In this document: positions 12,251 to 24,264 of the stretch, one piece after another
Layout of the letters: every line of letters begins with the position of its first letter
How positions within the stretch are numbered: position 1 is the stretch's first letter
Assembly: GCA_039720395.1 (NCBI GenBank)
Contig: CM077822.1
Span: forward strand, 17,997,043 to 18,061,042
DNA from: Liquidambar formosana
Taxonomy: Eukaryota > Streptophyta > Magnoliopsida > Saxifragales > Altingiaceae
DNA length: 64,000 nucleotides
Reading direction: 5' to 3'
Program-made: the position numbers and the translations under genes
The notes under the pieces: generated by a model
The model's input: the letters and a program-made list of their open reading frames with translations, nothing else
What the model was told of the DNA's origin: nothing
The model's database searches: none

Positions 12251-14425
12251 CATGTGTCTTATTTCTATTAACTTGCTAGTAGTTAGATTGTGTGCATTCT
12301 CAATTTTTGTTATTTCAATATTTTATAGGTGTATTTTGGTCAATCAAATGATTTTTTACGATCCACATTTTTGGTTGTATTATAGACATAAGAACAACTA
12401 TGGTTTCTCAAGTGGCCTGCTAAAATTTTGATATTTCGACATGAGTGAACCATAATGTTAAGTTTCTATACAATTCATTTAATGTGAACGGCTTGGCTGT
12501 ACGTAATTCTAATTTCTACACATTATATATTCATTACTTAACCTTATGGTTTAGTAGGGCGGAGGGGGGAATTGGAACTGAAATGTTTTAACTCATATAA
12601 ATGCAAGGTTTGATACCTTAAAAAAGTCCATTTTAAATTGAAACCAAAGACAAATAAGAGAAAAATACAAACACAAAACTTAGGGAAGGAAATGAAATGT
12701 ACGTTGAACTCAGGCAATGGGTCTGGGTTGGGCCATATTAATACTGTTCAGTTTGAAACTATCTAACCCAGTTGTGTATTTTCATTTGGAAATAAAAAGT
12801 TAAACCAAGGATTATGATTTGGTCAACCCACTGACCCAATTATAACTAAAATTTACTTTAAAATCTATTTATGAGTTAACAACTTTACTAATCAATATAA
12901 AATGTATTTAGATAAGTAAAAATAAGGGAAAATTAGCCTAAAGTACAATTTAGTGAACTTGTAAAGGCAAAAGTCTATGTAGGAATCTTGTATATATAGG
13001 CATAAGTCCAATTTTAAGTAAAATGTGAGTATTTTGTAAGAGTGTTAATTGCATAAAGTTTATATTACCCTTAAGTTGTTATTTTTTTGTTTTTAAACAT
13101 TAAAATGACATAAATTTTAATTTATTTGTCGGTTTTTGATAAAATTTATATTTTTGTAATCTACTCGTCGAAAACTTCAAAACAAGACCCATGATGATTA
13201 TAAAAATAGGAAAAAAAAAAAAAAACAGTTACATTGACTAAATGTGCTGTTTTAAAATAGTTATACGTAACTATTTTTAAAAATTTTAAATTAAATTGTT
13301 TTTAGTAGACTTTAAATTAAAATTAATTGTTTTGGGAGTAATTTTAACAGTTACATTATGAATAAAACAATTAAATTTGGTATTAGTGATTTAAAATTTT
13401 TGTGAATTTAAGAGAACATAGTGCTTTTAAAACAGTTACATGCCATGTGTGGCTATCATTTGTTCAGTCAGGATGAAGAGGAGGAGAAGAAAAAAAGAAA
13501 AAATATATATAGGTATGCTTGGTTCAATCAGTAGGCTTGATAAAAGAATGGCTGGATCTGAATAAACGGTGAAGGTAAGGTCCCCTTTCAACGCTTATTG
13601 AAGGGTATTTGTATCTATGGTTATATTTATGAACTTAAGGCTTCATAAGTTTTTTTCATAAACTTATGACTGTACAAGTATAATAATATGGACTTGTGGC
13701 CAAAGTCGATCCCCTAGAATAAATGTGTAACTTTAATATCATGTAAATTACAATGTGATTATTGGAAAAACGAAACAGGCTGCCTTACCTATCCATAGTC
13801 CTCGACCTAGGCTAAATCTGATGAAGTCTATTAGACTCCTGAGCTGGAATTTATAATGTGGACACATGGCAAAGCAAAAATTTCTAGTTGAAAATTGTGG
13901 GGTTCAAGCTCAGGGAAGAAAAATAAATACTTTTGAGAAAATAAAAATAAAAATCATTCAATTGAGGTAGAAAGGTAGGATTGAACCCATTTTACCCTAC
14001 ACATTCAGTTTGATGATGGACATACGTGTAGATATGATTATGATTTCTAAAGTGAGGAACACCAAAGCTAAATGAGTGCTGCTAATTATTCGCTCATTAA
14101 TTTACACCAGATTTCGCATTCCTGTTTACAAGTTTAGAGAAAAAAAAGGAATAAATTTTTTAATTTTCGTGTTCATACCATTCATTATTGTACATTACTT
14201 GAGAACTTTTTTTAGACAAGCATTTGAAAATATATGTATAACAAATGCTGGCGTGTATTTTTTTGCATGATTCCTTTTATAACTGGAACTTTTACTTTGA
14301 TTTTTCTTTAAAAATTATGTAAGTTTATGAAATTTGATAATCATGTGGAGTTTTGAATCGTGTGGTTGCATGGAAGAGTTTGTTCCTAAAAATTGGTAAA
14401 ATTTATAGGAACCTATTCACTTGAT

Positions 14426-14437
14426 CCCCCTCCCCCC

Positions 14438-14474
<37 letters not shown>
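14426..14474. repeat. poly-C tract (36 uninterrupted C)
   Basis: C-run with two T interruptions near its left end; 14439-14474 is pure C. The G-rich complement could form a quadruplex. Such runs are also error-prone in sequencing, so the length is uncertain. Confidence 0.9.
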
Positions 14475-14480
<6 letters not shown>

Positions 14481-14579
14481 TTTACTAGGGCACTTTGTAA
14501 TCCGTAAAAATGATTTTTTTTTCCTATGTGAACAATTTAAATGGTTCGAGGTGCGTAATTAATTTTTGATGATAAATCT

Positions 14580-15281
14580 GGGCACGGCTCCTCTCCAGTT
14601 GTATACCCACTGGTTCTTCACGGTTGGAAAGGTCTCAATAAAATCTAACAGCCCCTATTCCACCACGTCATCCAAGGATTTATGTCACTTTTATTTCCAA
14701 GTGAGATATAGTTGACGGCGTTACTGCGCATTGAACCCGGCGATGTCGACATAGAGTGAACTATGAGATCACAAGAACCGTCAACGATTCTTACTTTTGC
14801 GACGTCCACTCTAAACTCATTCAAGTGAATGAAGATGAAGGTGTCTTGAATGGTAACAGTGATTAAATGAGCTGTTTATTGTCGTCAATGGTGTTTTCGT
14901 CGGAGAAGAAGACTATAAAATGGGTCTGATCCTTTTTTTTTCTTGATTCTTTACCCTCTTTTTCTCTCTCTACTCTCACAAGCACAGAGAAAGGTGTTGC
15001 CTTCGACAAGTTTCACCGGAGATATATGGAGGACATATCAGATTGCTTCAGATGCGGTAATTAATGGTGGCACGAGATGGGGGGCAATGTGTGGGAAGGG
15101 ATTTCAACGTCGTCATTTTGACGGCACTGTTAGTGGATGAACTTGCATTAGCTTTTTGGACATTTGCAAACATTGACGTGGCAGTGCTGAAACCGCTGGA
15201 TCAATTTAAGTTGATGTGTCTCCTCTCCGGCCGTGAAATGGAGAGAACCGGTTGTTAGGCAACTGGAGAGGAGCCGAACCC
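14580..15281. mobile_element. Mutator-like MITE, 702 bp
   Basis: Imperfect terminal inverted repeats of about 37 bp begin GGGCACGGCTCCTCTCCAGT on the left and GGGTTCGGCTCCTCTCCAGT on the right (reverse complement). A perfect 9-bp target-site duplication, GATAAATCT, lies at 14571-14579 and 15282-15290. Nine-base duplications are diagnostic of the Mutator superfamily. The paralogous intron block at 10688-10696 has a single GATAAATCT followed by the same flank, which is an unoccupied site. No transposase ORF, so non-autonomous. Confidence 0.88.
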
Positions 15282-16830
15282 GATAAATCTTATCAAGAAA
15301 GCATACTTTTTGACTTTTATTCTATGTGGATTTGAACTTTTTCTTAAATTTTCAAATTTATGGACATAATATGGCCGTTTAAAATTTTAAAATATTTGAT
15401 AATTTTCATTTTTCTGGTTTAAATTTTTAGACATCTAATGAATATACATTATTGTTTATTTCAATAAACTCTTTTCTTGAAATGGGAGACTAATATAGTT
15501 GAAGATGTAACAAGTCAAATTTCTAACCCCTCTCCCTGGATCAATAGCACATATTGAATCAACTATTCATACGAGATAAGATTACTTGAGATGCAATCCA
15601 AATTGGGCTCTATAATTCATTAAAAATAAATAAAGATATTCCTACGTACTGGATGTCACACATGATGCGTGTGTTTGCTTAACAACATAGGAGCCTTTGT
15701 GCTAACTCAAATTGGGAGTAAGAGGAAACTTCAGGAGTTATTCCACTTAGTTGAATCCAGATTGGCAGGTTGAGGAGATGGAAATAAAAAAAGTTGAAAC
15801 CGTCTAACCCATTTGTGTATTTTCATTTGGAAATAAAAAGTTAAACTGCGAGTTTAAGATTCGGTCTACCCACTAACCAAATTATAATTAAAATTTACTT
15901 TAAAGTCTATTTGTGAATAATAAAATTACATTAACAATTTTACTAAACAATATAAAATGTATTTTTTTTAATTATAATTAACAATATAAAATGTATTTAA
16001 AAAGGCAAAAATAATTAGTAGTTAAATGAATACTCACTAATCAAGTTGAATGCAGGTTGGCAGGTTGAGGGGCCTAGCTAAGTTGGACCCAGCCCATTTA
16101 TAACTGGATTGGGTTCAGCTTGGCCATATATTATGAAGTTCATACCTCTCACGACACACCTTCATTTAAGTTTAAGTCGTTTACCACTTTGTAGAGTGTT
16201 GAAAATCGAAGTATCTAGAATCTATCTAAAGGAAATAATTTAAAATTATTGGAATATTTAAGTTCCAATAGATTCACTTAAATTTATAATTTATTTTGTT
16301 TTATTTTTCTATTAAAAGATACGTAAGCCATGAGTGATGTAACTTCAAGCATATGAGGTAATTAGTGAGCCATGGTCTTACATATTTGCAATTCAGCGAA
16401 GTTCATCTTTTTTTTTAGTATTATTTTGAAGAAATTGATGACAATCAGTGGTCCTCTCTAAAAATAATAGCACCTTTGGCCTGCAAATTTGCAATCAGAA
16501 GATTGAGGCTTTTCCTTTAGTGGTCTTGTATGTAGGATGTACGTGGTGCAAAATTTTAAGAATATTTTTGAGAAAAATGCAAGCCTTTTAACCCATGTCT
16601 TGTTTCTTGTTGTAACCTTATGTGGTTCCACCTTCCATAATAATTTTAAAATATACTTAATTCACAATTGTCAACCTCACGTCCATAAAACACCAAAACA
16701 TTGTACAGAATATCGAGGGGCACACTTGTCATTTCAACAAAAAATGCAAAACTTCTTGATGGTTAAGAACTTAAGATACCATGTGGTGTGTATTTTGGGG
16801 TTGGGGGGCCCCGGCGGCTTCTCCAAGCGC

Positions 16831-16863
<33 letters not shown>

Positions 16864-17165
16864 AGAAAGAAGGAAAAACTTCTAAAATACAACAAATAAT
16901 GCCTAATTTTGTTGGGAACATTACTTTTTTTTTTTTTAAAAAAAATTTAAATTTTTTTAAAGATCTATAACTAGGGCATGGACAATAATGGAGAAATCAT
17001 AAATAAAGGAAATGGCATGTTTAATAGTTTAATAAAGGAAAATGCTTTTTTAATGGTTTTATAAACCAAATATTTGTAAAATCCTTTTGTTTCTTAGGGT
17101 CGGAACCGTTGTAATGTAATGGGGGTGAGGGGAGATGGATTTTTGTGATAGAGGATAGTTTAATA

Positions 17166-17427
17166 CTCTCTTTGTCCCATTTTATTTGCTCACTACTATT
17201 TTATTTGCTCATTTTGATCAAGCAGACATAAATGCATTGCCTTGTCACCTATTTAAGTATAAAATTCCAAGTTTGCCCCCATAGAAAAATTATCAATTTT
17301 TTAGGAGAAAAGTAAATGGATATTTTAGGAAAATCACATATCTTTTTGGTTTAACTTTTGAAAGTGATCAAATAATTTGGGACATTCAAAAAAAGAAATA
17401 TGAGCAAATAAAATGGGACGAAGGGAG
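17166..17427. mobile_element. Stowaway-like MITE, 262 bp
   Basis: Inverted termini of about 28 bp start CTCTCTTTGTCCCATTTTAT (left) and CTCCCTTCGTCCCATTTTAT (right, reverse complement), flanked by TA on both sides. Terminal sequence, TA target and size fit the Tc1/mariner-derived Stowaway class. Confidence 0.8.
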
Positions 17428-17811
17428 TAGTTTTTACTTCAGGGAGTTATGCTATGTTTTTAGCTCCTGTTTGGTTGAGTAGGGGATGTAATCTTGTTTA
17501 ATAGAGGAAAATGCTTATCTTTTGGTTAATTTCAATTTCTTCAACATGGAGTGGGATCCTTGTAAACTCCATGTAAATATGGGTCCCACATCATATGAAA
17601 GAGGTGGAACAATTGACAAGAAGTATAGCACTACAATTGAGTAGATCACGATGATTTTTCGAAATGTATATGTCTAACATATGCAGGTTGTGCCGCCATA
17701 CATAGAAGACCAATGTACAAAGAGGGTGTGGAAAAATTGAATTTTTGTAATGTTTGTCTATGAGGTGTACATATGTATATAATCATTAACAAAACGAAAT
17801 TAATTGTGCAG

Positions 17812-18306
17812 GTTGCATTCACCAACTTGGTGGAGTTACAGATTACCAACATGGCGAACTTGCAAGAGATATTCCACACTCGACTTGCAGATGAATCCTT
17901 CTCTCATTTAAGAAACCTGGAAGTAACAGAATGTCACAAGCTGTCAACAGTTGCCCGATCTAATTTACTCCCAAGGCTACAGAATTTAAAAGAACTCATT
18001 GTTGAAAGTTGCAATTCGATGGAACAGATTTTCGAACTTGAAGGGGAAGGACACGCTGCGATCTCACTCTCTCAATTAGAATATGTGAGGCTATGTTATT
18101 TACCTAGCCTCTTAATGTTCTGCTCTGGAAAATATGATTTTGAGTTGCCATCCTTGAAAAGATTTTGTTTTGAGAAGTGTGGTAAAATGCAGACATTCTC
18201 TTCTGGACTCAAAGGTACACCAAACCTAAAAAAAGTTAAAGTAAAAAAGGGAAAGGTGTGGAAGGGCGACCTCAATAGCACTATACATCTCCTATTCCAA
18301 AAAGAG
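17812..18306 (+). CDS. CNL gene, C-terminal-type LRR exon
   Basis: Acceptor TGCAG followed by GTTGCATTC in frame for exactly 165 codons, with a donor GTACGT after LFQKE. Content: LRRs (LVELQITNMANLQEI, LRNLEVTECHKLSTV), then LPSLKRFCFEKCGKMQTF and a lysine-rich, WKGDLNSTIHLLFQ ending. This last pattern is typical of the final LRR exon in At4g27190-like CNLs. If the donor is not used, translation ends 20 codons later at 18366. A degenerate copy of the exon's last 60 bases and flank lies at about 43099-43200, so this end of the gene was duplicated with the tail exons. Confidence 0.75.
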
Positions 18307-19711
18307 GTACGTACTATTATTGCTGCTCCTAAAGACATCTTCTTCCCCAAACACACATGCACCTAGTTTGAATATCGTCTCCACCCTGATCTAATCCCTA
18401 ACCTTCTTTCTCTTCCTCTGACCCAACTTCGAATCCACCTGCTTCTAATTAGGCGCACCCAAGGCTATGGAGCTCCAAGATGACATCCACCTTCTTGAAA
18501 AACCATGGTGAATTACCACATTCGATCTTCGTCACGTTGGGTACCATTATCAGACCGGATCGCCTTAGAGCCCTACCAAGACCCATCCTATCACATATCC
18601 TTCTCCTCGATTCCCTTAATTTTTTCAATATTATCTCAACACAGCGTAATTGCTAGTCTTAAGGTTTTCAATACGCCATTATCAGGTCAAATAGGCATTA
18701 AGTTTGCAATCTTTGCATTTGTGTATCAGAACCTCTGTTTTTGGTATGAGAAGAGGGTTTGGAACATGTTATCCAAAGTTTGGAACAATGCAAAAATGCT
18801 TTCAAATCTCCGAATTTGCACTTAATTCGGACATGTTGTCCAAAGTTTGGAACTTGCCTAAATTGTTAAAGAATTTGGCCAGTGAAAGTTTTAAAATCTA
18901 TCAATTTATTCAGCAGAATTTTAGCCATTCGGCACAAATTAAAGTAAATATTTTAAATAAATCTGACTTTCGATCAGCTGAATTTATGAAAATATTAAGT
19001 AACGACAACTTCCTTTCAAATCGTAAATCTCATTTTCTCAACTTTGGCCAAAAACAGCATTCGTATTTTCTCTCAATTTGATTCGGCGTTCCAAAGCACA
19101 AAAAGTTTTGGGTGCTACCAGAGTTATAACTAGTAGGAAAAAGTTAGGAACCCGTAATGGATTGCCATAAAAGATTATTTAAAAAAGCCCACATTTATTT
19201 TAGTCGTTATCCAATGTGGAGTAGGCAGTAGCCTTTCATCAATTCATGTGTTCATGGATGGGCGGACAGTGGCTTTACCTATGGATACCTCTTGATAAAT
19301 TTTATAAAAAAAAATAATAATAAAAAAAAAATCACATTTCTTATAATGATCCAACACATGCAATTAAAGAGGTGAAGTTTTCATTATATAATTTTCCATA
19401 AAATTTTCATTTGGGGAGTGTTAATATGACCAGTGATTCCATGGACAATTCATCATGAGACTGAGATCAAGTGACAAGTGGTGACATGTGTGGTAGGAAA
19501 ATAGGATGCTTCTACCAATAAAAGCTTCTATATTGTTTTTCAAAAGTTCATATTCATCGAAACTGAGGTTTAATTACTCGTTTCATTGTTAAATTGATCA
19601 GCGCTAGCAATGTCTCATGGAAAAATAAGAGACTCTTAGTCATGCAAGCATTTGCATCTTCCAAATCTCATGAGATTAAACTAATGACAGGTACTAATTC
19701 CCTTCTTGCAG
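18307..19711 (+). other. intron or intergenic stretch, no gene recognised
   Basis: ORFs at 18505-18825 and 18704-19081 overlap in different frames, have no recognisable domain and are not claimed as genes. A partial direct repeat around CCAAAGTTTGGAAC occurs at about 18774 and 18840. Confidence 0.5.
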
Positions 19712-19786
19712 GTAATCATGGAACGCTTCTATGTGATAAAAGATCTAGTGTATGGGTTGCATTTGCGCAAGCAGGAGAGTAGTGTA
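19712..19786 (+). CDS. short amphipathic-helix exon, copy 1 (inferred)
   Basis: Acceptor CTTCTTGCAG, 75 bp open in phase 0 (25 codons), donor GTAAGTGC. It encodes a basic amphipathic segment beginning VIMERFYVIKDLV. Three homologous exons with the same splice contexts lie at 21715-21768, 42025-42102 and 42457-42531. The conservation of acceptor, phase, donor and helix pattern is the evidence for an exon. It lacks an ATG-initiated ORF of its own, so it must be part of a spliced transcript, presumably the CNL gene. No transcript evidence. Confidence 0.5.
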
Positions 19787-20209
19787 GTAAGTGCATTTAC
19801 TAGCACTTGATATTGGCTTTTATAAATTATCCCCCTTTTTTTAATTCTATTTTATTTAGACATGAGATGGTTTTACAAAAGAGAAAGTGACAATATATGT
19901 AGGCTCTTGCCTTACTACTTGGAGGCTTACATGAAGTGTGGGGGAAACTGGGAAACCCGCTTTTATACTTGTCCTCAAAGAGATCTAGACTCACCTAATT
20001 TACTCAACTATTCTTAGAATACTAAGAAACATCATCGCTAGATTTTATTAGGATTTCTTGATTATAGGATTTTCTAGATTTTTATGAAGTACAAATAGGA
20101 TACAAAAATCTAGATTTTCAAGGCAATTCTAATATTTTCGGATTCTCAAAATTGGTTTTTTTTTTTTTTTTTTTGATAAAATTGTATTCTCAAAATTGTT
20201 CTCCAGCAG

Positions 20210-20371
20210 GAAGATGAAGATAAAGACGAAGAAGAAGAAGAATTAGGTGAAAAATCTGAAGAAGCAAACATTGAAGAGCAGGAGAGAGAAGAAAATATAA
20301 GTGCCCAAGCACTTCACCATGTAATACCAGAAGAGGTAGAAGAAGAGGGACATCAAAAAGGCTCACTGGAG
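20210..20371 (+). CDS. glutamate-rich tail exon, copy 1 (inferred)
   Basis: Acceptor CTCCAGCAG, 54 codons open in phase 0, donor GGAG|GTAATCAATG. The product is highly acidic, with EDEDKDEEEEELGEKSEE at its start. It pairs with the preceding short exon; the pair recurs at 21715/22179 with the same GTAATCAATG donor and related intron sequence. Probably disordered and charged; function unknown. Confidence 0.5.
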
Positions 20372-21714
20372 GTAATCAATGTCAATCTCTTTAACCAAAA
20401 TCCAATTTGAAATTAATATGACTAGAACTCTGTTCAACCATAAAGTTTATTTTTTTATCCTTTTGTAAAACTAAGGCCTAGCAACTTGAGACAGAAAAGG
20501 AACTAGTACGTATACGAACACATGCCCTAACATGTGGGCCCCATATATATTATTTTAACAGATAGGTGTCCACATTTTAAAGTGTCTATTATTGCTTTTG
20601 CAACAATGGGATGTCATGAAAGTATGTGTTTTCCACAACAGGTTTGACTCTAGAAAATTTAACAAAATGATGATATATATTCTCAACACAACACAAATTA
20701 AGGCTGAGACATGTGAACCGATATTATTTGAAAAATTGGATAGTTCAATACACTGGAAAAGGAACTAGATGAGGGTCAATGGTTCAACTGTCAGGTCAAC
20801 TGAAGAGAACCATGACATCATCATATTGCCATAAATATACAATCTTTCTCCTTTGGTGTAATGACTCCAGCTCTAGCTTCTTACAAATTGCTGAAGTTTT
20901 TAAACATTTTCCTTTTAGTCTAGCAATTTTTAGAAAAAAGAATTTAATCATTTTCTAGTTGGAGTGTTTTTATGACCAGTTATGTTGTTAAGCATCAAGA
21001 GAGAGAGAGAGAATTTTTTGGGGGGGGGGGTTTACCCTGTTTTACTCGAAAAAGTTGAAAATAATAATAATAATTACAGTGTACACAAACCTTATTTTAC
21101 AATCTTCAAATTTGTTTATGTGAAGGGTGAGTTGGCAGAAGATGAAAAGGTCTGCTGATGGGAATGCAATTGTCCTCATAAGAACTAATCGAGCTTAATA
21201 AAAATAAAGCCAAAATGAAATGCAATTATCGATTTACTTATAACTCAAAGCAATTCTAGAGATGCAGAGTTTTAGTTTCCGATGTTAAATCTTCTTCTTT
21301 TAATTTTAATTTTAATTTTATTTTTTTTGCTTTTTTTTTTTTATCATCTCCTTGACCCACTATATGTAAATCTTACCCAAAGTTGACATTATAACGATAC
21401 ACAGTTAAGGACAATGTATCACATTTGGTGTAATGAACCCCTGGCTATTCTTACCCAAAGCTGAAGTTTTTATAAATACTTCCTTTTGTATAGCAACAGC
21501 AAAAAGGTGGAAACATTTTTCAAGGAGATTTCAAGCTTTTCCGTTTGAACAGCTTTTATATGTAGCAAGAGAATAAAAAGTTTTTACCAACAAAAAGTTT
21601 CTACGTACACTGTTTTCCATGAGTTCATATTCATTAAAAACTGAGGTTTTCTGGTTCCCTTGTTATACCGATCATGACTTGAAATGTTGACAGTTACTAA
21701 TTCCCATCTTGCAG

Positions 21715-21768
21715 GCAATCAGCGAACATTTGAAAGTGATGAAAAATCTATTGGACGAGTTTGGTGTG
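21715..21768 (+). CDS. short amphipathic-helix exon, copy 2 (inferred)
   Basis: Acceptor ATCTTGCAG, 18 codons in phase 0, donor GTAAGTGC. Encodes AISEHLKVMKNLLDEFGV, clearly related to the exons at 19712, 42025 and 42457. It is seven codons shorter at the C-terminal side than copy 1. Confidence 0.5.
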
Positions 21769-22178
21769 GTAAGTGCTCTTGCTAGCACATGATATTGGCT
21801 TACATAAATTTAAAATACACCAAACTCCTTTACTATTCAGAGTATTCAGATAATCATATATGAGATGGCTGTACAAAAGAGAGAGTGATTGTACAATATG
21901 TAGGCTCTTGCCTTGCTACTTGGAGGCTTACATGAAGTGAGGGGAAAACCCTTTTTTATTCTTGTCCTATGAGACCAGGAGAGACCAAGAATCATATTTA
22001 ACTATTCATGAAATACTAAAATGTATATATATTGGATTCACCTCCAGATTTTACTCAGATCGCTTGATTATAGGATTTTAGATTTTTCTAAAATGTATAT
22101 ATATTGGATTCAACAACTCCAGATTTTCTGGACAATTTAAATACTTTTAGATTTACAAAATTATTCTCCAATTAACAG

Positions 22179-22346
22179 GAGGAAGAAGAAGAAGAAGAAG
22201 AAGAAGAAGAAGAAGAAGAAGAAGAAAGTGAAATATCTGAAGAAGAAGGAGAAGAAGAAGAAGAAGAAGAAGAAGAAGAAAGTGAAATATCTGAAGAAGA
22301 AGGAGAAAGTGAAAAATCTGGAAAAGCAAACATAGAAGAGCTACAG
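22179..22346 (+). CDS. glutamate-rich tail exon, copy 2, with (GAA)n
   Basis: Acceptor TTAACAG, 56 codons in phase 0, donor CTACAG|GTAATCAATG. A run of GAA codons is followed by two repeats of a block ending SEISEEEGE, then SEKSGKANIEELQ. The GAA microsatellite means poly-Glu length can change without frameshift. Intron sequence after the donor matches that after 20371, confirming module duplication. Confidence 0.5.
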
Positions 22347-22980
22347 GTAATCAATGCATGTATATGGACCTCTTTAACCAAAACCCAATTTGAAGTGAAT
22401 ATATAACTAGAACTTTCTTCAACCATAATGGTATTTTTATTCTCTTAACTTTATGGTATAGTAAGGCCCACCAACTTAGGTTTCAACTTAATAGGCAAAA
22501 GGAACCGTATGTACGAAAAATAGTAGGAACCCATCTTGCATTAGGGTCCATGATTAATTGCTAAAATCAATTACTTTTAGCAATGATAAACAATGGGGAC
22601 ACGTTGGCACATGCCTCCATATGTGGACTCCATATGTACGTTTTAATAGACAGGTGTCCACAACTCTCGATGTCCATCATTGCTTTTGCAACTATCACGA
22701 AATCATACTCCCTTTGTTTACATTGATTGTTGTGTTTGAAGAAAACATATTTTTTTTAGGAATTCCTCTTAAATGCTTTCGCATCCACTCTTATAGTCTA
22801 ACATTCTAATTTTGCCCTCAAGTGTAGTACAATCATTAATTGAGTTTGTTTGTCCATATAATATAATTAGTACTATAGATATGAGTATTTTGTGAAATTG
22901 ACAATTTAAGGTCGAGATATGAAAAACGATATTTAAAAAATTGGACAGTTCAATAAATTAAAAAAGGGACCTAGATGAAT

Positions 22981-24264
22981 TGTTGTCCCAAGTAAACAAC
23001 CCTAGAGGGGGGGGTGAATAGGGTTATTGGCCAATTAAAAAATATGATAGCAAGCTAAAATCAGTTTATGGCAAATAGAGATATTCTCAATGATAAACAG
23101 TAAAGAGAATAAGAGAAAGAGAATGCAAACACAAGTTTTAACGAGGTTCAGCCTTCCCGCCTACGTCCTCGCCTCAAGAGCTCGCTTGAGGATTCACCAA
23201 TCCACTATTCACTCTCCTTCAAGGTGGAGCAGCAAACCTTTACAACTCAAGTGCTTTCAACCAACACTTGTTCAGCCACACTTCCTCAAGTGCAAAGAAT
23301 GGGGTTATCACCAACCCTTGATTACAAATTTGTAGAGATGAAATATGTGTACAAAGAAACTCTCTTTAAGAGTGAATAACACAGAGATTAAAGCTCAGCT
23401 CTCTTCTAATTGATTTGCTCAATGAATGCTCTTAATGAATTTAGGGCTAGAAGAATGAAAACAATGAATTCTCTTGTATTGATGCTCATAAATGCATTTG
23501 AATCATTGTTTATATAGGCATTAGGCATAATATGACCGTTTGGTGCAATAAATGCCGGGAAAGAGCCGTTTGGTGGCATTTAATGCCTCAACAACCTTTC
23601 AAAAACTAGCCGTTGGAGTTCTGAGATCGCACAATCAGTCGACTGAATACTCAATTCAGTCCACTGATTTGCTAAATCAGTCGACTGAATTGGGAATTCA
23701 GTGGACTGATTTGAGCAGAATCAAAAGACAAGAGCAGAGGACCTCTTCTGCTTAAATGAGTCGACTGATTCAAGAATGAGTCGACTGATTTGGGCAGAAA
23801 TGAACTTATAATGATTATATCACAAGTTTAAATCGATCAAGTTCATTTGTATCAACTTATGCCTTGTTCAAGTGATGAATTAAGTTTACCCAAGGATCCT
23901 AAGGTCCATCTAGGTCAAGGGAGCGATCATTTTGAGCAATCAAGTACATCAAAAACCTAATAACCTCACTCATAGCTATTTAAGTATCTTCATTGACGAT
24001 GCTAGCTTGGTCTTGAGTGATCGTAGGTCTTTTGCATGCTTTCTATGCTCGTATGCTTTTGTGCTTGATTATCCTTGATATCATAAGCATGTGTGCTTTG
24101 AGTTCCATGATATTCATATATCTTTATGCTTCTTTTGGATCCATATGCTCGAGTACCTAGCTTTGATTATAATCTTGACAAATAAACCATTAGTACTTAC
24201 ATCGATCCTTTGTTATCATCAAAATCTCGGATATGCCCTTGGTTATATAACCTTGGGGCCAACA
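22981..24264 (-). repeat. LTR 1 (3' LTR of the left unit)
   Basis: 1284 bp, with TGTTG/CAACA inverted ends. Read on the - strand, a TATATAA box lies at about 23510-23516, with six palindromic elements upstream (23635-23788). Compared by eye, it is indistinguishable from the other two LTRs. Confidence 0.92.
23635..23788 (-). promoter_or_regulatory. phased palindrome array in LTR U3
   Basis: Six copies of TCAGTCGACTGA or one- to two-base variants start at 23635, 23656, 23677, 23698, 23757 and 23777. The first four are spaced exactly 21 bp, two turns of B-DNA. On the - strand the array lies roughly 120-270 bp upstream of the LTR TATA box, an enhancer-like position. Equivalent arrays are at 32053-32206 and 40472-40625. 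Confidence 0.85.

Larger units (their letters stand above)
12083..17811 (+). other. intron 2 of the CNL gene
   Basis: Inferred intron packed with duplicated intron sequence, a SINE-like head, a poly-C tract, a Mutator-like MITE, a Stowaway-like MITE and a 30-A run at 16832-16861. Sequence at about 13790-14090 matches intron blocks that precede the LRR exons further right (about 52355-52440 and 51960-52060), but no exon follows it here. This suggests a lost LRR exon. Confidence 0.55.

Noticed and set aside
16537..16899. 120-codon ORF ending in poly-lysine
   Set aside because: The end is translation of a 30-A run; the rest has no recognisable features.
22172..22426. Poly-serine ORF on the - strand
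   Set aside because: Reverse complement of the GAA repeat in the acidic exon.
22690..22760. Stowaway MITE beginning ACTCCCTTTGTTTACA
   Set aside because: Only one MITE-like end is visible; no matching inverted end before the LTR.
23090..23335. 81-codon ORF in each LTR
   Set aside because: Lies in the LTR antisense to element transcription; repeated only because the LTR is repeated.
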